DNA of 12,116 nt from Fomitopsis serialis (taxonomy: Eukaryota; Basidiomycota; Agaricomycetes; Polyporales; Fomitopsidaceae). The stretch's first letter is position 1; every line of letters starts with the position of its first letter. Below the pieces are notes generated by a model. That model saw only the letters and a list, made by a program, of their open reading frames with translations. It made no database searches and was not told where the DNA came from. The DNA is taken from contig NW_025955738.1 in the NCBI RefSeq assembly GCF_022376445.1, positions 1-12,116 of the forward strand, in the 5' to 3' direction. The position numbers and the translations under genes were made by a program. Below, piece by piece: positions 1 to 7,605 of this stretch.

Positions 1-278
1 ACGATGGCGACCACACCTTCCCCTGCAGTCAAGCTTCAAGCTTCAAGCTTCAGGTGATAGGTGGTCTCATATTAATCGGTTGCTCAGGCAAATGGGCTTG
101 ACGTCTCCCTCGTCTCCCTCTACCTCGACGCGTCTGCGCTGACATTCCACTACTCCATCTACATTGTGCAGTTTCTGCGGACAGGTGAGCTGGACTTCAG
201 GACATATCGCGAAGTCGGCGGACTGATCAACCGTGACCATGCCACATGTGAACAGACCGGTTGACCACGACGGCCACC
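1..278 (+). promoter_or_regulatory. Upstream region of the F-box gene, pyrimidine-rich
   Basis: This stretch has no convincing gene. Bases 31-51 are three perfect tandem copies of AAGCTTC. Bases about 102-160 are strongly pyrimidine-rich, as often seen just upstream of fungal transcription starts. One frame stays open from 76 to 264 with many C-ending codons, preceded by an acceptor-like TTGCTCAG (80-87); a donor-like GTGAGC at 185 and an acceptor-like AACAG ending at 255 would join it in frame to the F-box ORF. The C-rich tract alone could produce that codon look, so I treat it as probable promoter or 5' UTR, with a coding exon possible. Confidence 0.35.
31..51. repeat. Heptamer tandem repeat (AAGCTTC)x3
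   Basis: Three exact adjacent copies of a 7-base unit that contains a HindIII-type palindrome. It is a minor simple repeat with no inferred function. Confidence 0.9.
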
Positions 279-1019
279 ATGAGTCCCTCTGCGTTGAACT
301 GGGACGTCCTCGATATCGTCTTGTCATTCGGCAACCCATACGACGCCCTCCAATTCTCCATGACCTGTCGCGACGGCCACAACCTGGCGATGTCGCATTT
401 CTTGGAGGAAGTCGAGTTCCCGCTTCCTTGGTTATGCTTACAGGGCGCAAAACGGTCATCACTCGCTTGCCCGGAGCTCTTCAAGGGTTTCCGCGCTTAC
501 ATGCTCGACTCGCCGCACGCGTCCCATCGCCTCCGGAAGCTCAAGGCTCTTACCCTCGGAAAAGAGGCTTTCTGCGTCAAATGGGGGGGATGTCACGGTG
601 GCACAGGCACCGAACAGCCGACGTACAACTTCACTCTTGCGGGACCGCTCGCGGATGTCATTCGAGGTGCAGTGGAACTACGCAAGATCTCCATCGACTA
701 CACAGAAACCATCTTGGATGATGTACCACAGCTCGTAGATGCCATAGCGAGTCTCCCGTGTCTCCAAGAGGTCTGCTTCTATCGCGCCGACGAGTCGACA
801 CTCGGCCTTCTCTCTAATATGCAGAGTCGCCCCAGGAAAGTCAAATTTTGCATCATCAAACATAACGATCAAGAGACGGATGAGAGGTGGTGGGGCGATT
901 ATGCCTCCGGGGATGATCGCTTTCTAAGCAACTTCACTGAAACCCTGGAGGTTTTGAGCCTGAATGGAGGCTTAGAGGAGGAGGAGGAGGAGGTAATTCC
1001 ATTTAGTCACCCCAGCTAA
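279..1019 (+). pseudogene. F-box/LRR-like protein, N-terminal half, probably interrupted
   Basis: The ORF encodes 246 residues from an ATG in a near-perfect Kozak context (GCCACCATGA); the frame is open a little further upstream but without an ATG closer to the domain. Residues about 6-47 (LNWDVLDIVLSFGNPYDALQ onward, then a TCR-like motif) look like an F-box, the module that binds Skp1 in SCF ubiquitin ligases. Leucine-rich stretches follow (LRKLKALTLG, LRKISIDYTE, LPCLQEVCFY, TLEVLSLNGG). After a run of six Glu (residues 233-238) the frame runs into eight unrelated residues and a stop. The family in agaricomycetes is usually 500-600 residues, so this is about half a protein. A matching C-terminal half starts about 2.4 kb downstream on the same strand, which suggests one gene split by inserted DNA. 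The substrate is unknown. It could still be transcribed as a short protein. Confidence 0.7.
975..992. repeat. (GAG)6 trinucleotide microsatellite
   Basis: Six in-frame GAG codons encode six Glu residues exactly where similarity to an F-box/LRR protein fades. The tract directly precedes GTAATT, a possible splice donor. It marks the left edge of the disrupted region and could be a slippage or breakage point. Confidence 0.9.
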
Positions 1020-1412
1020 GTACTACCTACGCAGATGCGCCAGTACATAGCTCGTGACGGCGTTCACCGATTAGATGACAGCCGTGTATCCGAGAGGCCC
1101 CCACTTGTCTACATCTAACCTACAGTGCCCTACTCTCACTATCGCACGATTACAATTACAGTCATACATGCAGTATACCTTGGCCCTCTAGCTGCTAGGC
1201 TGGGCGGGCATCATGGGTAAAACCTGGCAGGAAAAAATATGCAAAAACCTCCAGGTGTCAGCAGCAGTCCCCCGCCACACTGACATAACTCCCCATGATC
1301 CAGGTGATGTATCTAGTGCTACAGCCGTCCTACATCGTGCGGAAGGCATGATTTGCCCCCAATGCATAGTGAGTGCAGGGAATCCGTGGGTTGGTTGTAA
1401 ACCAATGGTGAA

Positions 1413-1428
1413 CTCCAGTGCACTGGAG
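1413..1428. repeat. 16-bp perfect palindrome
   Basis: CTCCAGTGCACTGGAG is identical to its reverse complement. It lies eight bases after a perfect 6-bp-stem hairpin (1391-1405). Function unknown. Confidence 0.9.
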
Positions 1429-1641
1429 AACATGGGCTTCGAACAGGAAGCTGCGGTCATACAGTCGCACGCGGGCGGACAGTGGTAGCCCGCTCACTGT
1501 ATTGAATACAAAGGTGACTGATACACACTGGGGATCAGTGGTAAGGGGACGGCCTAGTGGTGCTCATACTCCTCATGCAAGTACTGTGCTACGGCTGTCT
1601 CGAACGGTGCACACGTTCAATCGGTGCCATGAGGGTAGCAT

Positions 1642-1688
1642 TTCCAATACATTCGGTGTACTTCTGCAGAAAAGTGCAGGTATTGGAA
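1642..1688. repeat. 9-bp inverted repeat, 47-nt stem-loop
   Basis: TTCCAATAC at 1642-1650 pairs perfectly with GTATTGGAA at 1680-1688. The loop contains CTGCA/TGCAG arms that can form an inner stem. It may be part of a degenerate mobile-element end, but this is unproven. Confidence 0.7.
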
Positions 1689-1966
1689 CACCAGTAGCTG
1701 TTGCTAGGCATACCATAGACCCATGGGCCATGTAGCAGTCCCCGTCGCAGCCCGCACAGTGAAACTCAGCTCACACTGCCAAAGGAACCGAGCATTGTGC
1801 CACACTGCAATGAATTATGACAGTGTAACACATTGACCGGAGAACAACTTGAATGTTGTCAACTTGAAACACTCGTAATCATTGCCCACAGCCTGAGGCA
1901 GCATCACCAAAGGGTGGCATCACCATGCATGCTGCAAGGTGGTATCTGCCGAGCCAAAGCTACGAG

Positions 1967-2027
1967 GCGAGAATTCAGACTAAGGGTGCGCCCACAGGGC
2001 AATGTTAACATCAGCGAGAATTCAGAC
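1967..2027 (+). repeat. 14-bp direct repeat, 47 bp apart
   Basis: GCGAGAATTCAGAC occurs exactly at 1967-1980 and again at 2014-2027. It belongs to the left margin of the minisatellite region. Confidence 0.9.
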
Positions 2028-2411
2028 AAAGACGTAGGGTACACCTTGATAGGCTCACGCCGTCGACCACTCCCCAGCTACAAGATGGTATCGAGGAGCA
2101 TTCGTGCTACGAGAAGGCATCGCCAGCGCCGAGCAGACTGCTTCTAGGCAGCATCGTAGAGTAATAGCTACGAGACGGAGGATGTCCTGGGCAAGGCGGG
2201 GATCGCCGACCGCACACTCACGAGCCGCATCGCTCGACAGCTGGATCATCGTCGATGCAAGGGTGTTGCCCCCGAAACCCATCACCGAGCACTTTGCTTC
2301 GAGTCGGCATGGTTGAGATCCTCCGAGACAGTTGCCCTTGAGTTTTACACTGCGAGATGGCATCGTCGAGCCTTTCCGCTTCCAGGCCGCATCACCGAGC
2401 ATAGGTCATTC

Positions 2412-2422
2412 GGGGGGGGGGG
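2412..2422. repeat. Poly-G tract (11 G)
   Basis: An uninterrupted run of eleven G lies inside the minisatellite. Such runs slip easily in replication and in sequencing, so the exact length is uncertain. It is also able to contribute to G-quadruplex formation, which is inference. Confidence 0.9.
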
Positions 2423-2452
2423 TTGAGGAACGAGGTCGCCCTCGGTGGCGGG

Positions 2453-2716
2453 GAACACCAGCAGACAGCTATAAAGCGGCGCCGAGCGTTTCCACGGCTG
2501 CATCGCCGAGCATAGGTCCTGCATGAGGATAGAGAACAACACCACCCTCGTTGTCGAGGAACACCAGCAGACTGCGACGAAGCGGCACCCAGCGTTTCCA
2601 CGGCTGCATCGCCGAGCATAGGTCGTGCATGTCCCAGAGACGATGATCCAGTAGACTGCTTCTAAGCAACGCCAAGCGTTCCCGCGGCTGCCGCGCTGAG
2701 CATAGGTCGTGCATGA
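2453..2716 (+). repeat. 106-bp tandem units, third copy diverged
   Basis: Unit A starts at 2453 (GAACACCAGCAGAC) and unit B at 2559 with the same word. Bases 2485-2518 and 2591-2624 are identical over 34 positions, giving a 106-bp period. A third, shorter and diverged copy begins at 2648 and ends with the same ATAGGTCGTGCATG word near 2715. Each unit contains one 13-base core. Confidence 0.85.
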
Positions 2717-3025
2717 CGAACGTCATCGTCGTCGGCGTTGCTGGAGGCAACACCCAACGGCGGCATCACCTAACGGCGGCATCGCCAGACAGCGGCATCG
2801 CCGAGCATTGCAGCTTCAAGGCGGAATTGCGCAGCATCGTCGAGCAGTTGCTTCCAAGACGGCATCGTCGAGCATTCAAGGTGCTTCTAGACGGCATCGC
2901 CGAGCATTTGCTTCGAGGCGGGTACAGAGCATGTAGATTCTCGTCGAGTGAGTCTACATCAAGACGGCGTCACCGAGCAAATTTGCTACAGGACAGCAGC
3001 GTCGAGCGCCCTGCTTCCAGACGGC

Positions 3026-3177
3026 AGGTCGTGCAGACAGGACACTTTCCCGACGTCGGTGATCCCCAGCAGACTGCTTCGAAGCGAGCATCGCCGAGCA
3101 TAGGTCGTGCGGACAGGACATTTTACCAACGTTGGAGATCCCCAGCAGACCGCGTCAAAGCGAACGTCGCCGCCAGT
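3026..3177 (+). repeat. 76-bp tandem duplication
   Basis: Two copies begin with AGGTCGTGC at 3026 and 3102. Each continues with a GACAGGACA word, a diverged middle, and GATCCCCAGCAGAC, followed by a core-like segment. The 76-bp period differs from the 106-bp family to the left but shares its CCAGCAGAC and AGGTCGTGC words, so both probably come from one ancestral sequence. Confidence 0.85.
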
Positions 3178-3420
3178 GAGTGCGGCAACGAGAGACCAGC
3201 GGGTGGGCCGGGCGGTGCTGCCACAAGTGGCACTAGGTCCGCGAAGGCTTCAGTCTAGGATGTGTCGATCCCTACAAGACGCAGATAAGCCCCCCAGACC
3301 CAACCGGTGAGCTACTCACAAGACTGCGACGCTCGCTCAGGAGCCGGCCTCCACTCGCTCGACATCATCCCGCGCTTTTAGCGCCGTCATCCGACCACAC
3401 CGACATCCATCCATCCAGTC

Positions 3421-4460
3421 CCCGCTGCTGTCCAGCCCGTTGTTGAGCTTCCTCGACTGCCATTTGTCTTCAGCGCCGCGACACTGTTACAGGAGCTACC
3501 ACAGATTGCCAAGCACTAGAAGACATTCCATTGACAGGCCAGTGGTTGAGCTTCCGCCTCGACGGACGCACCGTGGGAGGCCATCGTAGAGGAGCTCGAA
3601 CCACACACGGTTTGGCGTGCTGTTCGTGAACTCAACCTCGTTCACGGGAATTCAGTCAATCTACAAGTCATGGCCCGCGCTTTCCCAAATCTGCGCCGTC
3701 TGCACTTCGAAGCCACGCCTTCCGCGGCTGTGCCAGACATTGGTCACTGGCGAAAGCTCGATTTCGTCTCAGCATCACATCCTCTCCCTTTGCAGCATCC
3801 GGTTCGACACTTCTTCATGCGGTGGCATCTTGATGCATATAGTTACCGCCGACCTGAGGTTGACCAGGCCCTAGAACATGGTACCATCACTATGCTGCAA
3901 CACATCCTGCCCGTCGTACTCGAGTGCAGTGCTCACAGGCGCACTTTTACGTGCATAGCTCGTCATGCGCCCTCAGTCCGCTGTATGAGAACCACTGTGG
4001 CAGTACCGGTACTCAGTATATATAATCGCGGTCATGGACATGACTGGGGCAGGACTATCGAAGAGGCGAAGCTCACATTGGTGAATATAAGCCCACTGTC
4101 GAAACATCATAGACACTCACCAATTGTGCACAGATCGACATCTTCTCGCTCCTCCGAACTCTACCTCTCAAAGGGATCGCCATTGTACTCCAGGGACACA
4201 GAGCGTGGTTCGAGGCCTCTTACTGGGAGCAGCATGCTCGCACAATTGCAGCCTGTATTCCTACGCTGGAATACATTGGGTTGCGCCGGAAGGCCGATGC
4301 CTATTGGCCTAGCGATCATTGGGATGGTCCGGAGCCATACCGGTGGTACCAGGTCGTTGAGCGCACCGAGCAGTCGGAGGTGGCTGTAGAGAGCCTGTCG
4401 GACGAGGAAGGTGTCCGCATCCACTCTGCACTCTTCAGCATGTCCAGAAGTGTTGAATGA
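3421..4460 (+). pseudogene. F-box/LRR-like protein, C-terminal half, degenerate start
   Basis: From 3550 the frame reads cleanly as LRR-type sequence (DAPWEAIVEELEPHTV, VRELNLVHGNSVNLQ, ARAFPNLRRLHFE) and runs to 4080. A 53-nt intron (4081-4133, GTGAAT...TGCACAG) then joins in phase to an exon ending at the TGA at 4458-4460; that exon includes IDIFSLLRTLPLKGIAIVL and ends GVRIHSALFSMSRSVE. Together this is about 285 residues. The same frame also gives family-like sequence upstream (about 3421-3516, FSAATLLQELPQIAKH) but is broken by stops at 3517, 3532 and 3547. No F-box or plausible start codon precedes it. It therefore looks like the tail of the gene whose head lies at 279-1019. Protein family membership is a judgement from the leucine-rich pattern, not a search. 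Confidence 0.6.
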
Positions 4461-5321
4461 GCTTCATTCTGAGCTTCATTCGGGCCATTGAATGCAGGTG
4501 AATACGGAAGCCCGAGTCACTCATGCGTTCAATATAGCATGACTCGGACACACTAGAGTCTGTGTATTTAATGGACCTACGAGCATGTGCTTTATTCTTT
4601 CCGATATTTCGAGTGCGAACATGGAACGTTGGCGCTGCTCGGGCGAAGACGGCTCAGGCTGCCAAGGGCGGCGAGTTGGCGGCGACTCGCGAGGGCATTG
4701 GGCAGGATTCGGGAATGATGGACGCGTTTGTCACGTGATGCGGGGTGCAATGGTCCCGCGCCACCGTCAGCCTCCTGAAGGCCTGACCACCAATGTGAAT
4801 CTGACCTCTGTTTCCTCTCACCTGAGGCTTCTTCGAACCACAAAAGCTCTGACCTGTTAACGGTTTCTTGCAAGTCTTGTTGCGGATACTGGAATGCAAT
4901 ACCCGCGTGAAAATACGGCCAGGATGATATCGTCTGTATGGAGTGACTTGACCTCCAGAACAGGATGTAGCGGGCATGTATCGTCAGGTGCGCGGTCAGC
5001 TGCTGGGCCTCCCCGTATTTCTCCTATTCCTACGCCCCTTCGGCACTCCTCTTCCCCACAGATCTGCACGCCGTCTGCATCGGGCTCATTCCCTTCGGAT
5101 GCTGTCGGTGTGAACCGGCTATGAGAAGAGCGCGTGCTGCGGCTCCCGCCTATATACAGTAAACCGCGAGCGTTGTGTCCGCCCATTCCAGTCCCTGCGA
5201 GGACGGTTAGCTTTCGACTGTATTGCATCAGGTGCAGGGCCTTCGTCGCGGAACTCCAGACGAACCATACAGCTCAGGACCGAAGCGTTAGCGTCGTACC
5301 CCTTTCCGGCCCACCTCAACC
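4461..5321 (+). promoter_or_regulatory. Intergenic region and carrier promoter
   Basis: I see no gene here. A twofold direct repeat (GAGCTTCATTC) follows the F-box stop. An imperfect stem-loop, CCGAGT(CACT)CATGC / GCATGACTCGG (4512-4547), lies about 50 nt after the stop and could be a 3'-end structure. CACGTG, an E-box-type site, is at 4732-4737. TATATACA at 5151-5158, about 170 nt before the carrier ATG, is a possible TATA box. Open frames on both strands show no domain and are treated as chance. Confidence 0.5.
5151..5158 (+). promoter_or_regulatory. Possible TATA box for the carrier gene
   Basis: TATATACA lies about 170 nt upstream of the carrier start codon, in otherwise GC-rich DNA. The position implies a 5' UTR of roughly 130-140 nt. 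It is a motif match only. Confidence 0.4.
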
Positions 5322-6918
5322 ATGTCGAAGACCCTGGAATCAGCAGCGTCGCTGCCAGTGACCCCGCCGCCTGACGTCGCGCCGCCCAAGAAGAAGCAGC
5401 CGTACCCGTTCTGGCTCGGAGGTGCGTTACGTTCATCCAGAAGCACAGTTGCAGGGCTTCGACCGACTCGAACGATCGACGTCGATCTAATCTCCACTAT
5501 GTCCGCATGCAGGTGCCGCTGCGACAATCGCTGCATCCATAACACAGTATGTCATCTCACTTGTGTCTTGACATGAGAGCCTGATGTACGTATCTGGTGC
5601 CCGACAGCCCGCTGGACTTGACGAAGGTGCGGTTGCAGGCGACGGAGGACAAGAGGATGATCGAGTCCATACGCAAGACCGTGCGCACAGCTGGCGTGCG
5701 GGGGCTCTTCGACGGCATTACGGGAACATGGCTCCGCCAGATGTCATACTCGGTATGCCGCTTCTGGGCGTACGACGAGGCAAAGAAGATCGTAGGGGCA
5801 GGTGGGTGCATCATCGAGCGTGTGAGTACTACCATGGAAATGAACATGCTCTGCCCTCCACAGGTCCGAATGCACCGGCATGGAAGTTAGCGCTTGCGGG
5901 CAGCATGGGTGCGGACATAGAAGCCTGGGGGTTGCTCTCGGATTACTCAAATACTATTATGTAGCGGGTGGCATCGCGGGGCTCGTCGGCAACCCCGGAG
6001 GTACGTCAATCTCGTCCTAATCTACCACACCGATCGCTGAGATTAAGATCTGCGCAGAGATTATTATGGTCTGTAGTGCTTCCAATCCAGGTCGCTAGGT
6101 TTGCTTGACGCACGTGCGTACTCAGGTCCGACTCCAAGGTGACCTGGCCAAGCCGCCAGAGAAGCAGCTAGGGTACAAGAATGCCGTTGATGGGCTCATC
6201 CGCGTGCGTCTGGACCCATGATTAGCTGTGGGCAAACGTACTGACGCTCCGATGTAGATGGTACGCGAGGAGGGTTGGTCGTCTCTGGGACGTGGAGTTG
6301 GCCCGAACATATTCCGTGCCATATTGATGAACGCGAGTCAACTGGCGTCGTAAGTGGGACAAATTGAACGCAAAGTCTGATTATTTTATTGAGCTCTTGA
6401 TGTTCTCAGGTACGATTTCTTCAAGGCTGAGCTACTCAAGACTAGTTACTTCGAAGATAACATCAACGTCCATGTGACAGCGAGCTTTGCTGCTGTCAGT
6501 GTTGTGTGACCACTGTGAATGACCAGTACTTAAACGAGCATTGCAGGGCACGGTAGCAACCACGGTCTGCTCACCAGCTGATGTCATCAAGGTACAAGCC
6601 AAAAGTGCATCCCTCGCGCCACTGTACTGACGGAGTGCTGATTCTCAGAGTCGGATTATGAGCGCCTCAGGCAAAGACGGTTCTGTGCGTTATGGCTCTA
6701 CACTTCCGCGCGCCATGCGATGCTCACAGTAGACATTTTTGTCTCAGTCGACCCTGCAAGTCATCAAGACGTCGCTAAAGAACGAAGGCCCGATGTTCAT
6801 GTTCAGAGGCTGGCTTCCTGCATGGACCCGTCTGCAGCCGACGACAATCCTGATTTTCGTCACGCTCGAGCAGCTGAAGAACCTTGTGGATTATACCCGG
6901 TCGCTTCGTGGGCAGTAG
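5322..6918 (+). CDS. Mitochondrial dicarboxylate carrier family protein
   Basis: This is an SLC25-type transporter, probably exchanging dicarboxylates (malate, succinate) for phosphate or sulphate across the inner mitochondrial membrane. I assembled 12 exons: 5322-5421, 5513-5546, 5608-5801, 5864-5908, 5965-6000, 6058-6068, 6126-6203, 6258-6349, 6410-6494, 6547-6591, 6649-6684, 6748-6918. All phases match and the product is 308 residues, the usual carrier length. The three matrix-helix signatures are HPLDLTKVRLQ (residues 45-55), NPGEIIMVRLQ (134-144) and SPADVIKSRIM (234-244). The end FRGWLPAWTRLQPTTILIF is typical of dicarboxylate carriers. There is no presequence, only a Pro/Lys-rich N-terminus, as usual for the family. 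Introns are 52-91 nt; intron 6 has a weaker donor (GTCTGT). Met140 stands where the canonical motif has Lys/Arg; related carriers also vary there. Substrate is inferred from family resemblance; an oxaloacetate or oxoglutarate carrier is an alternative. Confidence 0.92.
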
Positions 6919-7605
6919 GGAAGAGCTCGGCGCGGGGTCTGGACTTTAACGCTATTGTTTGTGATGTGCCCGGATTGCAGTGTACGAGGAGGCTGTGTTT
7001 TTGGTGCGTCGGGGATCATTGATGTTCCTTGGGCGCGTATCGATCCATTGAGGATGATAGTTGTTGTATACCAGTGTAAATCCACAGGTGTATTGTGTTG
7101 TACCATACCCTTTGCACGAGACGATTGCGATCTTGAAGTCTGTTCATCAAGCGCAGATTTGTCCTGTGTGGCGATGCCGCCTGACACAGAAGAGTCAGAA
7201 GGTCGTGTTTGGAGCATCTGTTGGGACGGGCGATCGCCCAACTTTGGCCGCAGACAGAACGCCGTGCGAGACCGAAGGACCGCCCCTAAACTGCACGATC
7301 AGGCGCTTATTTCTATTAGGTGGCGCCGTCCCGCCTCGACGAATGGGATGCGCTTCTCGGTCGGTTTAGTTTGCCCACAGCCGGGCTAAAGCTGCGACAT
7401 GCAAATTGGAAACAGCGCTGAAGGATCGCCACCTGTCAGTAGGCCCGCTAACAACGTGTCACAGGAGCGAATGGCCGCTCGCATCGCGAGGCTGGGCTAT
7501 ACATATAAAGGTTAGAGTTGTGGATTGACCGTGCAACCTTCGCCATTCCCTTGAGACGTTCGAACTGCTATCTACCGGCTCTGAGAGAGCAGTTCGTTCC
7601 CCAAG
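6919..7605 (+). promoter_or_regulatory. Intergenic region and P450 promoter
   Basis: This holds the carrier 3' end and the P450 promoter, with no supportable gene. A 12-bp palindrome, GGGCGATCGCCC, is at 7228-7239, about 370 nt before the P450 ATG. TATAAAG at 7504-7510 lies about 100 nt before that ATG and is a good TATA box. Open frames on either strand show no domains. Confidence 0.5.
7504..7510 (+). promoter_or_regulatory. TATA box of the P450 gene
   Basis: TATAAAG lies 96 nt upstream of the ATG at 7606 (from its last base), a normal distance for a fungal TATA promoter with a short 5' UTR. It suggests a regulated rather than purely housekeeping promoter, which is inference. Confidence 0.55.

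Larger units (their letters stand above)
1020..1892. other. Non-coding segment with many short inverted repeats
   Basis: No open frame here resembles a known protein. The segment carries many small perfect or near-perfect inverted repeats: CTCCAGTGCACTGGAG (1413-1428, a 16-bp palindrome); TTGGTT/AACCAA with a 3-nt loop (1391-1405); ACTGAT/ATCAGT (1517-1522 and 1534-1539); TTCCAATAC/GTATTGGAA (1642-1650 and 1680-1688), enclosing a TTCTGCAGAA palindrome. An imperfect stem also spans about 1220-1257. It may be the remnant of a non-autonomous element, but I found no terminal repeats or target-site duplication. It lies between the two F-box halves. Confidence 0.4.
1893..3180. repeat. Degenerate minisatellite with GCATCGCCGAGCA core
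   Basis: About 1.3 kb of GC-rich DNA is built from diverged copies of a 13-base core, GCATC(G/A)(C/T)CGAGCA. Clear copies start at 2360, 2389, 2500, 2606, 2795, 2834, 2862, 2894 and 3088, with more degenerate ones between. Two companion words recur: GCTTC(N)AG(A/G)CG before the core and ATAGGTCGTGCATG after it. In 2795-2907 the spacing is about 28-39 nt. Larger units (106 bp and 76 bp) contain the core, giving a nested structure. Open frames on both strands here are low-complexity products of the repeat, not genes. The array lies between the F-box halves. Confidence 0.85.

Noticed and set aside
1380..1450. tRNA-like hairpins near 1391-1440
   Set aside because: Small stems exist, but no seven-base acceptor stem, D/T arms or anticodon arrangement could be assembled.
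2055..2753. Series of minus-strand frames starting M-L-G-D-A-A or M-H-D-L-C-S-A
   Set aside because: They are repeated translations of the minisatellite core in several frames; the similarity reflects DNA repeats, not a protein family.
1893..3180. CRISPR-like array
   Set aside because: Repeats are diverged, unequal in spacing, nested in larger tandem units, and the window is clearly eukaryotic with no cas genes.
2713..3258. 181-codon plus-strand frame
   Set aside because: It consists almost wholly of minisatellite units with no recognisable domain; length is explained by a GC-rich repeat poor in stop codons.
985..3430. Target-site duplication or terminal inverted repeats bounding the DNA between the F-box halves
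   Set aside because: I compared both edges by eye and found no convincing matching pair, so the insertion cannot be assigned to a transposon class.
4585..5228. Possible small genes on either strand between the F-box remnant and the carrier
   Set aside because: Overlapping frames on both strands, no domain, no convincing splice pattern, and the region contains the carrier's promoter signals.
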